From: Streptomyces sp. GS7
GTDB lineage: Bacteria; Actinomycetota; Actinomycetes; Streptomycetales; Streptomycetaceae
Length of the DNA: 64,000 bases
Assembly: GCF_009834125.1 (NCBI RefSeq)
Contig: NZ_CP047146.1
Span: 4,333,501 to 4,397,500 of the forward strand
Reading direction: 5' to 3'
Shown: one piece after another, positions 50,612-59,315 of the stretch
Position numbering within the stretch: the first letter of the stretch is position 1
Layout: every line of letters starts with the position of its first letter
Made by a program: the position numbers and the translations under genes
Notes under the pieces: model-generated
Seen by the model: the letters and a program-made list of their open reading frames with translations, nothing else
The model's database searches: none
What the model was told of the DNA's origin: nothing

Positions 50612-51268
50612 ATGGCCCTGATCCACCACACCACCCTGAGGCCGACCAAGCTCGAACTGCTCACCGACTGGCTGCCCACCCGAGCCTGGTACCAGGGCGG
50701 ACCGGATGTCCCCGCGCTGGAGAAGTCGGGTGGCTTCCGGTTGGACGATCCGAAGGGCGAGGTCGGCATCGAGTTCATGGTGGCCACCGACATGAGCGGC
50801 CTTGAGCGGACGGCCTACCTGGTACCGCTCACCTACCGCGCGGCACCATTGGATGGGGCCGAACACGCCCATATCGGCACGATGGAGCACGGGGTGCTGG
50901 GCAAGCGCTGGGCGTACGACGGCTGCCATGACCCGGTGCTCGTCACCGAGTTGCTGTCGCTGATCGAGGGCACCGCACCGGCGATGGCGCAGAGCATCAC
51001 GGACGCCCCCGACCACGAGGTGACCCGCTCCCACATCGGCGCCCCGTTCGACCTGGACGGCTTCACGCCCGAGCCCACCGACGACCGGGACGGTACCCGC
51101 CTTCCTGTACCCGGCGGCGCGATCCTGCACGTCCACCGCGTCCTCGCCCCCGTCGACGAGCATCCGCCACTGCCGCGCCAAGGAGCCCTTGGCCATGTCA
51201 CGACCGGCTGGCAGGGACCGAACGGCACGCGCCCAGGGGCCGTCCTGATGACGCTGCTCGACGCCTGA
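50612..51268 (+). CDS. Maltokinase N-terminal cap-like domain protein
   Basis: The 218-residue product resembles the stand-alone cap-domain family: MALIHHTTLRPTKLELLTDW, GGFRLDDPKGEVGIEFMVAT, YLVPLTYRAAPLDGAEHAHI and GKRWAYDGCHDPVLVTELL. The kinase part is absent, as in other members of this small family. AGGAGG precedes ATG 50612. The role is not established; a trehalose or maltose-1-phosphate link is only by name. Confidence 0.8.
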   Translation: MALIHHTTLRPTKLELLTDWLPTRAWYQGGPDVPALEKSGGFRLDDPKGEVGIEFMVATDMSGLERTAYLVPLTYRAAPLDGAEHAHIGTMEHGVLGKRWAYDGCHDPVLVTELLSLIEGTAPAMAQSITDAPDHEVTRSHIGAPFDLDGFTPEPTDDRDGTRLPVPGGAILHVHRVLAPVDEHPPLPRQGALGHVTTGWQGPNGTRPGAVLMTLLDA

Positions 51269-51417
51269 CCCGGGTGCCGACCGCCGACCGGCGGTCGGCC
51301 GCCTTGCGGCAGGGAGATCCACGGACGCGGGACGGGTTTGCGCACCCGTCCGACCGCAGTCGCCTCCTACCGGCCCGGCTGAGGGCGGAGCGAGAACAGC
51401 GCTGACACGGCGGCGTG

Positions 51418-51783
51418 TTACAGCAGCCCTGACAGGGGCAGGATGCGCTCGGTGAGCTGCCCGCGGAGCCTGTCTCCGGTGGTGTCGGCTTCGGCGAGCC
51501 AGTCGGCAGCGATGAGCAGTTCGGCGTGCTCGGCGACCTGCTCGGGTGGCAGGGTGCAGAACGCAGCGACCTGGTCCAAGGGCAACCCGCCGTCCTCGGG
51601 GCGTCCGAGGTGGCCGTCGGGGCGGGTGTGGGCGGCGGTGTACAGGGCCAGGAGCCGCGTGGTGGCGCATGCGGGGACCGTCCGCCTGTCTGGCGAATCC
51701 CCGGGTGGGTGAGCCTGTATGACTCGCCGTTCGAGAGCGCGAGGCTGGTGGAATGCTCGGCTCAGTTGGCCCGCTCGCGCCAT
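51418..51783 (-). CDS. Hypothetical protein, start uncertain
   Basis: The last 80 residues ([68 protein letters not shown]) look like a winged-helix-like fragment of about 90 residues. The first 35 residues overlap the neighbouring gene and are not convincing, so the true start is probably further in or lost. Function unknown. Confidence 0.45.
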   Translation of the reverse strand: MARAGQLSRAFHQPRALERRVIQAHPPGDSPDRRTVPACATTRLLALYTAAHTRPDGHLGRPEDGGLPLDQVAAFCTLPPEQVAEHAELLIAADWLAEADTTGDRLRGQLTERILPLSGLL

Positions 51784-52451
51784 TGCGCGGGGTTGCCCTG
51801 AACTTCGGCGATGCTCGGGTGACGCACAGCATCCAGTCCGTCATCAGCGAGAAGGTCGGCGATCAGGGCCGGGGGGCCGAAGACCTCGGTCGCGCTGAGG
51901 TCCCAGTCGGTCAGGACGAACCAGGAACCCTCCAGGGGCCACCAGTGCGCGGGGAACTGGCTCCCTGTGGTGCGGTGGGGCCATGCGCAGGCATCGTGGT
52001 GGCCAAGTGCCGCATCCAGCCGGCCCCGGCGGGCCGGAATCGGACGGCCGATGTCCTCGATCGCGGCCTGGGTCCAGCAGCACTCCGTACGCAGCCCATC
52101 AGGGCTGTGCCGGGCGAGAACCCCTACCAGGCGGGCCAGACTGTCGCGGTCGATTTCGCCCAGCTCCGGCTTTTCAAGGTCCTCGGGCAGGTCCAGCCCC
52201 TCGAAGACCCTGAACGAAGGGGTGTGCTGCCAGTCCTCCAGACGCTTGCCGGCGTGCGCCAGCACGTCATCCCACCGGACCCGTTCCCCTCTCACTGTGA
52301 CGGAGTGCAGAACCCAGCAGCGGTCCAGGAAACCCTCCTGGGGCTCGTACCCCAAGACGGCCTCCTCCCCTTCCAGGATCGGACGCATACCGCCCAGCGA
52401 GTCCTCATCCGGCACAAGCTCCAACGCGAAATCCTTCGACACTTCGATCAT
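51762..52451 (-). CDS. Conserved hypothetical protein
   Basis: The 229-residue soluble protein contains [40 protein letters not shown] and [20 protein letters not shown]. It is acidic and Trp-rich with no catalytic motif that I can identify. The [27 protein letters not shown] ending is reminiscent of small Streptomyces proteins of unknown role. The start at 52451 lacks a strong ribosome site. Confidence 0.6.
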   Translation of the reverse strand: MIEVSKDFALELVPDEDSLGGMRPILEGEEAVLGYEPQEGFLDRCWVLHSVTVRGERVRWDDVLAHAGKRLEDWQHTPSFRVFEGLDLPEDLEKPELGEIDRDSLARLVGVLARHSPDGLRTECCWTQAAIEDIGRPIPARRGRLDAALGHHDACAWPHRTTGSQFPAHWWPLEGSWFVLTDWDLSATEVFGPPALIADLLADDGLDAVRHPSIAEVQGNPAQWRERAN

Positions 52452-52697
52452 GTATGTGGCGTTCTGTGATCAGTCAAGGTTAAACGACAAGCTGAGAGCG
52501 TGTTTCTCAACTCGGAGCGTCGAAGACGTGGCGGGCGGCGGGCGATAGACGGGGAAGTTGGCGGAAAGCGACGCGGCGCACGTATAGGTGCCCGTCGATC
52601 CCCGTGAGCTGTGCGGGCCGCTCGTGGTCCCGCCGGTGATGCTGCTGAACTGGGCGCTTGCGGCGCTGGCTTGCCCGTCCACTATTCCGTCTTGCTA

Positions 52698-52747
52698 AGT
52701 ACCGGTAGTCAGCGTTACTGTGTAGCGGTACTCAATAGCGCTGACTA
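52698..52747. promoter_or_regulatory. Interleaved palindromes upstream of padR
   Basis: AGTACCG (52698-52704) pairs with CGGTACT (52726-52732), and TAGTCAGCG (52706-52714) pairs with CGCTGACTA (52739-52747). The two inverted repeats interlock just upstream of the padR ribosome site. They are the best candidates for PadR autoregulatory operators. Confidence 0.6.
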
Positions 52748-52767
52748 GCGCAGGGAGGAGGTGTTCC

Positions 52768-53097
52768 ATGACCAAGCTGGAGACGGAGATGCTCAAGGGC
52801 ACGCTGGAGGGCATCATCCTCGCGTCCCTGTCCGGCCGGCCCGCCTACGGCTACGAGATCACGGCGCGGCTGCGGGAGCAGGGTTTCTCCGACATCGCCG
52901 AGGGGACCGTCTACGCGCTGCTCCTCAGGATGGAGAAGCGTGGCCTCGTCGACGTGGAGAAGGTCCCCTCCGAGAAGGGGCCGCCACGCAAGGTGCACTC
53001 CCTCAACGCGCGGGGACGGGAGTACCTCGAAGAGTTCTGGAGGACGTGGAGCTTCCTCACGGAACGACTGGAACAGCTCCGGGAAGGGGGCAAGTGA
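52768..53097 (+). CDS. PadR family transcriptional regulator
   Basis: The 109-residue regulator has LKGTLEGIILASLSGRPAYG, YEITARLREQGFSDIAEGTV, YALLLRMEKRGLVDVEK and a wing SEKGPPRKVHSLNARG, the PadR winged helix with a short C-terminal dimerisation helix. GGAGGAGG precedes ATG 52768. It is followed after 2 bases by the DUF1048 gene, the standard partner of PadR in Gram-positive bacteria, and likely represses this operon. Confidence 0.93.
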   Translation: MTKLETEMLKGTLEGIILASLSGRPAYGYEITARLREQGFSDIAEGTVYALLLRMEKRGLVDVEKVPSEKGPPRKVHSLNARGREYLEEFWRTWSFLTERLEQLREGGK

Positions 53098-53099
53098 CC

Positions 53100-53489
53100 A
53101 TGTCCGATGTCGAAAAGAGCGGCTTCCTCTCGAAGGTGATCGGGCCCAAGAAGCGCTGGAGGGCGTACAAGGCGCGCGTCAGGGAGCTGCCCGAGAACCA
53201 CCGCACGGCGGTCGAGGCGATCGAGCGGTACTTGATGTACTTCGTGCCGACCGACGGCGAGAGCAATGCGTCGATGTTCGAAGATCTCGCCGACCTGTTC
53301 GAGCAGGCGGCGGTGAACGGAACTCCGATCCGCGAGATCGTCGGGGAGGACCCGGTGGAGTTCGCCGAGGCGTTCGTCCAGAACTACACCGAGGGCGGCT
53401 ACGTACCCGCCCGCGCTCGGAAGCAGCTGACCGACGACATCGCGCGCGCCGCCGGTAAAGAGACCGGAACAGAAGACAAGACGGTCTGA
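53100..53489 (+). CDS. DUF1048 family protein
   Basis: The 129-residue product begins MSDVEKSGFLSKVIGPKKRW and has RVRELPENHRTAVEAIERYL, MFEDLADLFEQAAVNGTPIR and EIVGEDPVEFAEAFVQNYTE. This is the helical DUF1048 fold usually encoded right after PadR. The function is unknown. It may modulate the regulator. Confidence 0.88.
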   Translation: MSDVEKSGFLSKVIGPKKRWRAYKARVRELPENHRTAVEAIERYLMYFVPTDGESNASMFEDLADLFEQAAVNGTPIREIVGEDPVEFAEAFVQNYTEGGYVPARARKQLTDDIARAAGKETGTEDKTV

Positions 53490-53638
53490 TCGCGCCTCAG
53501 CACATCGCCCCTCCAGGGGCCGAGCACCACTTTCATCGCCTTTCTGCACGGCGCGGCCGCCGGGCCATGCCCGGTCGGCCGCCTCGCGCCGCATGCCCGC
53601 GGCGCCGTCGAGACCGACCACTGCGTGCAAGGAGATTC

Positions 53639-54877
53639 ATGATGGGAAACGGCAACAACGGCTTATCCGAAGCAGGGCTGCGCCGACTGCGCGAGGTACT
53701 GGAAGCGCATGTTGAGTCCAAGAAGATCCCCGGACTCGTCGCCCTGGTCGGCCGGGGCGACGAGACCCATGTCGAGGCGATCGGGACGATGCGCCATGAC
53801 GGTGGCGCGCCGATGCGCCGGGACACCATCTTCCGGATGGCCTCGACGACCAAGCCGGTCGCGGTCGCCGCGACGATGGTCCTGCTGGACGAGTGCCGAC
53901 TGCGACTTGACGACCCGATAGATCAGTGGCTGCCGGAACTGGCCGACCGGCGGGTGCTCAAGCGGCCCGACAGCCCGCTGGACGACACCGTGCCGGCGCG
54001 GCGTCCGATCACCGTGCGGGACCTGCTCACCTCCACCTGCGGGCTCGGCCTGGACACGACGGCGATGGGCTCCCCGATGATGAGCGCGTACCTCGACCAG
54101 AGGGTCTACGGCGAGAACGGATGGATGCTGCCGGCAGTGGAGCCGGATGAGTGGATGCGCCGCCTGGGCACGCTTCCGCTGATGTACCAGCCCGGAGAGC
54201 GGTGGCTGTACCACGTCAGCGACGACGTGCTCGGCGTGCTGGTGGCCAGGGTCACCGGCCGGTCGTTCGAGACGTTCCTGCGCGAACGCATCTTCGATCC
54301 GCTGGGCATGAAGGACACCGGCTTCCACGTGCCCGCCGACAAGATCGACCGACTGCCGCCCCTGTACGCCCCCGATCCGCAGACCGGAGAATTCACCGTG
54401 GAGGACGAGGCCGAAGGGGGACACCACAGCCGACCTCCGGCGTTCCAGTCCGGCGGCGGCGGACTCGACTCAACCGTCGACGACTACCACGCTTACTTCC
54501 AGATGCTGCTCAACCACGGAATGCACGGCACCGAACAGATCCTGTCCCGGCCCGCCGTCGAGCTGATGACCACCAACCGCCTCACGCCCGAGCAGGTGGC
54601 CGCCCGAGAAACGTGGGCCCGCAACGTCGTCCATCTGGCACACGGCACGGGGCAGCACGGCGGCTGGGGCTTCGGGATGACGGTGCGCACCTACCGCGGC
54701 GACTACGCACCCATCGGCCAGTTCGGCTGGGACGGCGGAGCCGGCACCACCACATACGCCGACCCGGAAAACCAGCTCGTCGGCATCCTGCTCACCCAGA
54801 CCGGGATGTCCACCCCGGACTCGGCACGGGCCATGCAGGACTTCTGGACCACCCTCTACCAGGCAATCAACGACTGA
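53639..54877 (+). CDS. Beta-lactamase-family serine hydrolase (class C/esterase EstB-like)
   Basis: The 412-residue enzyme has the penicillin-binding fold. The SxxK motif is STTK (Ser69-Lys72), LYHVSDDVLG supplies the second-box Tyr, and a third-box-like HGGWGFGMTV or GWDGGAGT lies near the C-terminus. There is no signal peptide, so a cytosolic esterase or amidohydrolase role is more likely than a cell-wall one. AAGGAGA precedes two adjacent ATGs; the first (53639) is used. It is the third gene after padR and is probably co-regulated. Confidence 0.88.
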   Translation: MMGNGNNGLSEAGLRRLREVLEAHVESKKIPGLVALVGRGDETHVEAIGTMRHDGGAPMRRDTIFRMASTTKPVAVAATMVLLDECRLRLDDPIDQWLPELADRRVLKRPDSPLDDTVPARRPITVRDLLTSTCGLGLDTTAMGSPMMSAYLDQRVYGENGWMLPAVEPDEWMRRLGTLPLMYQPGERWLYHVSDDVLGVLVARVTGRSFETFLRERIFDPLGMKDTGFHVPADKIDRLPPLYAPDPQTGEFTVEDEAEGGHHSRPPAFQSGGGGLDSTVDDYHAYFQMLLNHGMHGTEQILSRPAVELMTTNRLTPEQVAARETWARNVVHLAHGTGQHGGWGFGMTVRTYRGDYAPIGQFGWDGGAGTTTYADPENQLVGILLTQTGMSTPDSARAMQDFWTTLYQAIND

Positions 54878-55055
54878 CCTGCCTACCTGTCGCGTCGGCC
54901 GGCGCCGGATTCCTCGGCCAGCCGCGCGATGGCGCGGGCGGTTCGCTCGGCCCGCGCCCGGCAGAGGGCTGCTGTGTGGGATGGGCATGGCGGAGCGCTC
55001 GGCGAGCAGGCGGCCCGTGACAACGTCGTCAAGGGCCTGCGTAGCCCGACGTCAG

Positions 55056-55073
55056 TGTCGCCAATTGGCGACA
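55056..55073. other. Perfect 18-bp palindrome
   Basis: TGTCGCCAATTGGCGACA is fully self-complementary, located between the convergent serine hydrolase and TetR genes. It could be a regulator site for a lost gene or a cruciform; nothing nearby explains it. Confidence 0.4.
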
Positions 55074-55098
55074 GCCGCGAGTGCGGCCGGACGGCTGC

Positions 55099-55128
55099 CG
55101 GGCGGGCCGCCATCGGGCCGCCCGCCCG
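55099..55128. terminator. Hairpin between convergent genes
   Basis: CGGGCGGGC (55099-55107) and GCCCGCCCG (55120-55128) form a 9-bp GC stem with a 12-base loop, between the serine hydrolase gene (ends 54877) and the TetR gene (ends 55259). Confidence 0.5.
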
Positions 55129-55258
55129 TGCCGCCGAGGACCAGGTAGAGGAGCGGCCACCGCGCCCGTCAGCTGGGCGCCGGGCTCACATATCCGGAGT
55201 CCAGAGCTCGAACCGTCCTGGTCGCACTGACAAGGCACGGCTAATACTGCAACCGCAA

Positions 55259-55984
55259 CTAGGGCGTGAGCCGGGCCGCCAGCCCATCGAGGACCCGGTC
55301 GAGCCCGTACGCGAAGTTGTCGTCGCGGATCCGCTGCGGGTGCACGGCCTTCTGGGCGGAGCTTCCCGCGCGCAGCCGCGGGTGCTCCCGCGTGGCCTCG
55401 TCGAAGGCCGGCCGCAGGCCCGCCACCCACTCCTGCTCGGTCTTGCCGCTGCGGGCGATCTGTGAAAGGTACGCGGCCTCGGCGGTCGCGATCCCGATGA
55501 CGTACGCCATGAGTGTGCCCATGGCCTGGTCCATCTCGTCCGCGGGGAAGCCCGCCGCCTCGAACTGCGCGAGCAGCGCCGACGACATCCGCATGGCGTT
55601 CGGGCCGATGTGGACGAGGCCAACTTGGCCCAGTTCGGGGGCGATCCACGGGTGGCGCAGGGTCATCGCCCGCAGCTCGGTGGCGGTGCGGGTGACGGCC
55701 GCCCGCCACCGGGCCCCGTCGACGGCGGTCGGTACGTCCGGTTCGCCGTAGACGTCGTCCACGACCAGCTCGATCAGTTCGTCCTTGTTGGCCACGTGCC
55801 GGTACAGGGAGGTGGCCGCCGTGCCCAGGCGGGTGCCGAGCTTGCGCATGCTGAGTTCCTCGACGCCCTCCGCGTCCAGCAGGCGGATCGCTTCGGCGAC
55901 GATCTGCTCGCGGGTCAGGTGTTCCCGCTGCCGGGGGCGCGACCGGGTCCACACCGAGGCGGTCGGCTTCTCGTCGGCTGGCAT
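55259..55984 (-). CDS. TetR/AcrR family regulator
   Basis: The 241-residue regulator has a TetR HTH: REQIVAEAIRLLDAEGVEEL, SMRKLGTRLGTAATSLYRHV then ANKDELIELVVDDVYG (about residues 25-80). The C-terminal ligand domain, of the TetR_C type, runs from WRAAVTRTATELRAMTLRHP onward. It is divergent from a serine hydrolase gene with a symmetric site in the shared promoter, so repression of that gene and itself is expected. The ligand is unknown. Confidence 0.92.
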   Translation of the reverse strand: MPADEKPTASVWTRSRPRQREHLTREQIVAEAIRLLDAEGVEELSMRKLGTRLGTAATSLYRHVANKDELIELVVDDVYGEPDVPTAVDGARWRAAVTRTATELRAMTLRHPWIAPELGQVGLVHIGPNAMRMSSALLAQFEAAGFPADEMDQAMGTLMAYVIGIATAEAAYLSQIARSGKTEQEWVAGLRPAFDEATREHPRLRAGSSAQKAVHPQRIRDDNFAYGLDRVLDGLAARLTP

Positions 55985-56040
55985 GCGGCCCTCGTCTCTG
56001 CTCGTCCCACGTCCATCGTCCCCACCACGTTAGCGCACGC

Positions 56041-56059
56041 TGTACGCGCCTTGCGTACA
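56041..56059. promoter_or_regulatory. Likely TetR operator
   Basis: TGTACGCGCCTTGCGTACA is an inverted repeat (7-bp arms, 5-base centre) in the divergent promoter. The GTACGC/GCGTAC half-site recurs at about 56080 and twice near 56100-56120, so the regulator may bind several sites. Confidence 0.65.
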
Positions 56060-56135
56060 GCGTTACTACATGCGTACAGTGTTCGCATCGAGAGAACGCC
56101 GTACGCACTCGCCGTACGCAACAGATGGGGCTGAC

Positions 56136-57590
56136 ATGTCGAAGAACGTGAGCTGGGACGCGCAGGGCAACTGGGAAGCCAAGGGCGACTGGGGGACCAG
56201 GGACTCGGCGGGCAAGAAGCTGGACCTCGTCCACTGGCAGCACCGCCTGGACGCACTGCGCGCCAAGCACCACGTCCCGGCCGCATCCCTCGCGGTCCTC
56301 GTGGACGGGACCGTCCACGAGCTGGCCAGTGGTGTGCTCCACCGCGGCACGGGCGTGACGGCGACGACCGACTCGGTCTACCAGATGGGCTCGATCGCCA
56401 AGATCTACACCGCCACCCTGATCATGCGGCTCGTCGAATCGGGCCGACTGGACCTGGACGCGCCGGTCGTGGACGTGCTGCCGGAGTTCTCGGTCGCCGA
56501 CCCCGAGGCCACCAGGGCGATCACCACGCGCCAACTGCTCAGCCACACAAGCGGTCTCACCTGCGACTTCACCTACGACAGCGGGCGCGGCGACGACTGC
56601 CTCGCCAAGTACGTCGAGGCCGCGAAGGACGTGGCGCTCGACTGCCCGCCCGGCACCGCGATTTCCTACAGCGGCATCGGGTACAACGTGCTCGGCCGAA
56701 TCATCGAGGTGGTGACGGGCCAGGTCTGGGACGAGGCCCTCAAGGACCTGCTCCTCACCCCGCTCGGCCTCACGCACACGATGACGCTTCCCGAGGAGGC
56801 GCTGCGGTTCCGCGCGGCGATGGGGCACCTGGGCGAAGCGGGCCAGGACCCGGACCCGGCACCGTCCTGGGACCTGATGCCGCGCTCGGCCGGCCCCTAC
56901 GGCAGGGTCATCGCCACGGCCGGGGACGTCGCGCGGCTCGCGCAGATGCACCTCAACGGCGGTGTGGCGCAGGACGGCACGCGCGTGCTCTCTGAGGAGA
57001 CGGTCGCGCTGATGCAGCGGCGCGTGGTCGACTCACCCGACAAGTGGACCGTCAGCGCGGACGGTTGGGGCCTGGGCTGGACCCTGTACGACTGGAACGG
57101 CGTCCAGGGATACGGGCACGACGGCGCCTCGATCGGGCAGTACGGCTATCTGCGCGTGATGCCCTCGGCGGGCGTCGCGGTCGCGCTGCTCACCAACGGC
57201 GGCGGTGCGCGCGAACTGTACGCGGCGCTCTACCGGGAACTCCTCGCCGAGTTGGCCGGGGTGACGATGCCGGAGCCCTTCGCTCCGCCGGCCCAGCCGC
57301 CCGTGGTCGACTTCGCGCCGTTCGTGGGCACGTACCGGCGCGAGGGCGTGGTCATCACCGTGACCGAGCGGGACGGTGCGGGCCACGCGGTGTACGAGTT
57401 CGTCGACGGCATGAAGGACTTCTCCGAGCCCCTGGAAATAGACCTGGTACCGGTGACGGAGACGGTCTTCGCGGGGACCGGGGTGGGCGCGGCGTTCAGC
57501 GAGGACTACATGCCCGTGGTCTTCTCCACGCTGGAGGACGGCACGGCCTGCGTCTACATCGGCATGCGCTGCGGCCCCAAGGTCGCCTAG
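56136..57590 (+). CDS. Beta-lactamase-family serine hydrolase
   Basis: The 484-residue enzyme has the SxxK motif SIAK (Ser86-Lys89), second-box YSGIGYN, and GYGHDGASIGQYG in the third-box region. A C-terminal beta domain of about 110 residues (FVGTYRREGVVITVTERDG) resembles the lipocalin-like DUF3471 extension found in this family. No signal peptide is apparent. ATG 56136 has AACAGATGGGG upstream. It is divergent from and probably controlled by TetR. Confidence 0.9.
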   Translation: MSKNVSWDAQGNWEAKGDWGTRDSAGKKLDLVHWQHRLDALRAKHHVPAASLAVLVDGTVHELASGVLHRGTGVTATTDSVYQMGSIAKIYTATLIMRLVESGRLDLDAPVVDVLPEFSVADPEATRAITTRQLLSHTSGLTCDFTYDSGRGDDCLAKYVEAAKDVALDCPPGTAISYSGIGYNVLGRIIEVVTGQVWDEALKDLLLTPLGLTHTMTLPEEALRFRAAMGHLGEAGQDPDPAPSWDLMPRSAGPYGRVIATAGDVARLAQMHLNGGVAQDGTRVLSEETVALMQRRVVDSPDKWTVSADGWGLGWTLYDWNGVQGYGHDGASIGQYGYLRVMPSAGVAVALLTNGGGARELYAALYRELLAELAGVTMPEPFAPPAQPPVVDFAPFVGTYRREGVVITVTERDGAGHAVYEFVDGMKDFSEPLEIDLVPVTETVFAGTGVGAAFSEDYMPVVFSTLEDGTACVYIGMRCGPKVA

Positions 57591-57773
57591 GGGCAATACC
57601 GGTGATTTAGGGTCCTTCGCGGTGTTTGCTGGTGGGTTTGGTGGGGGGACCAACCTGATGGTTGGGGTGGGCGGGGGTGATGGGTTGTGGTGGTGGGGGT
57701 GTTTGAGGTGCCAGTTGCTCATCTTGCGTTTGACGACGCGTGAAGCTTCCCCGTGATCTTGGACACTCGATCT

Positions 57774-58664
57774 CTATGCCGTGAGGTCGTGTTGGTGCCG
57801 CTGCCGTGTCTCGGCTGGGGTGAGGTAGCCGAAGACTTTGTGCTTGCGCAGTCGGCGGCGGTTGTAAAACGTCTCGATGAAGTCGAATACCTCGGCGCGG
57901 GCGGTGGCTCGGTCGGGCCAGATTCGGGTGCCGATCTCTTCTTTGAGTAGGGCCCAGAAGCTCTCCGTGGCGGCGTTGTCGAAGCAAGATCCGGTTCGTC
58001 CGCAGCTTTGCCGGAGTTCCAACTCGCGTATTTCGAACTGGAATTGGCTGCTCGTGTGTTCGCTGCCGCGGTCCGAATGCGCTATGCAGCCGGGCCGGAG
58101 GCGGCCGCGGCCGGCGGCCATCTTCAGCGCGTCGACGACGAGCGTGGCGCGGTGGTGGTCGGCCATCGGGTAGCCGACGACTTCGCGGGTGGCCAGGTCC
58201 AGCCAGCAGGCGAGGTAGAGCCAGCCCTGGCCGGTGGGCAGGGCGGTGATGTCGCCGACCAGCTTCGTGCCGGGGGTCTCGGCGTGGAAGTCGCGGCCGA
58301 TCAGATCCGGTGCCGGCTTCGCCTTCTTGTCCGGCCGGGTCAGCGACCGCCGCCGTCGGCGGCGGCGGTCTCCCTGGATACCGTGCTCGCGCATCAGGCG
58401 GGCGACGCGTTTGCGGTTCACGCTCCGCCCCAGGCGCCGCAGTTCGGCATGGATGCGCGGGACGCCGTAGGTCTGGCGGGAGGCGATGTGGATGACGGTG
58501 ATCTCGTGCACCAGCACCTCGTCGGCGGCCTGCCGTGCGGCCGGGGTCTTCGAGGCGTCGAGCCAGGCGTAGAAGGAGGAACGGGCCACCTTCAGCAGCC
58601 TGCAGAGGAAAGCAACGCCGTGGGTGGTCTTCTCCGCCTCGATGAACGCGTACGTGTCGTTCAT
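57774..58664 (-). CDS. IS3-family transposase OrfB
   Basis: The 296-residue DDE enzyme has HTH_21 (MNDTYAFIEAEKTTHGVAFL, CRLLKVARSSFYAWLD) and the core Asp in LVGDITALPTGQGWLYLACW, Asp in CIAHSDRGSEHTSSQFQ, and Glu in SCFDNAATESFWALLKEEIG. All three catalytic residues are present. ATG 58664 overlaps the orfA stop (ATGA), so expression may be by coupling rather than a programmed frameshift. Confidence 0.95.
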   Translation of the reverse strand: MNDTYAFIEAEKTTHGVAFLCRLLKVARSSFYAWLDASKTPAARQAADEVLVHEITVIHIASRQTYGVPRIHAELRRLGRSVNRKRVARLMREHGIQGDRRRRRRRSLTRPDKKAKPAPDLIGRDFHAETPGTKLVGDITALPTGQGWLYLACWLDLATREVVGYPMADHHRATLVVDALKMAAGRGRLRPGCIAHSDRGSEHTSSQFQFEIRELELRQSCGRTGSCFDNAATESFWALLKEEIGTRIWPDRATARAEVFDFIETFYNRRRLRKHKVFGYLTPAETRQRHQHDLTA

Positions 58665-58960
58665 CGATCGCTCTCCTTCGCGAAGAAGACCGCGGCTTTT
58701 CGCAGCACCTCGATCGTCTTGGCCTGTTCGGCGTTCTGTCGGCGCAGCCGCTTGAGCTCCTCACGCTCGGCCGTGGTGAGCTCACCGGGCCGTCCCTCGC
58801 CCCGGTCTGTCTTGGCCTGGCGGTACCAGCCGCGCAGGGACTCCGAGCTGATGCCCAGATCCCGGGCCACCGCGGTGACCGTCTTGCCCGTGGAGTCCAC
58901 GAGCGCGATCGCGTCCCGCTTGAACTCCTCGGTGTACCGCTTCGTGTACTTGCTTCCCAC
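58661..58960 (-). CDS. IS3-family transposase OrfA
   Basis: The 99-residue DNA-binding subunit starts MGSKYTKRYTEEFKRDAIAL, with an HTH in TVTAVARDLGISSESLRGWY and a C-terminal leucine-zipper region (EELKRLRRQNAEQAKTIEVL). The length and order are normal for IS3 elements. Confidence 0.94.
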   Translation of the reverse strand: MGSKYTKRYTEEFKRDAIALVDSTGKTVTAVARDLGISSESLRGWYRQAKTDRGEGRPGELTTAEREELKRLRRQNAEQAKTIEVLRKAAVFFAKESDR

Positions 58961-59315
58961 CTGGTGCTACTTCCTCTGGAACCTCAGGTCCCAGTCTCCA
59001 GGTGTCCACGATCAAGGGGAAGGCTCAGGCGGGCACTGTTCGAGCACGCCGGAGGCAACTTGAGCAGTCACCGGTCAACGGGCCGCTGCGCCCGGTTCTG
59101 CGCGACGTGATCACCGGTAGAGCCTGATGCAAACCGGCGCTCGTGGTTGCCGGTAGGGACGTGTTCGTGCGGTGGCTGCGCCTCATCGCCGCCGTGACCT
59201 GCTCCCCGAGATGTCTTGCTCGCTCAGCGGTCGATGTCGGCTCTGGACAACCCCACCGAGCGTCGTTACTGTCGGGTAACATCGCCTTGAGCCGAGATGC
59301 CAATGGGGGCAGAAC

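Larger units (their letters stand above)
57746..59022. mobile_element. IS3-family insertion sequence
   Basis: The ends are 21-bp inverted repeats with two mismatches: cttccccgtgatcttggaca at 57746 and the complement of 59002-59022 (cttccccttgatcgtggaca). The element is about 1,277 bp, with leftward orfA and orfB overlapping by 4 bases. It lies between the serine hydrolase and the FAD monooxygenase. Confidence 0.88.

Noticed and set aside
52470..52682. A 70-codon leftward Ser/Thr-rich frame
   Set aside because: No ribosome site, no signal peptide and no protein-like pattern; it overlaps the padR control region.
57591..57745. Possible C-terminus MSNWHLKHPHHHNPSPPPTP on the reverse strand
   Set aside because: Low-complexity His/Pro sequence without an associated upstream domain; may be transposase debris, but it cannot be supported.
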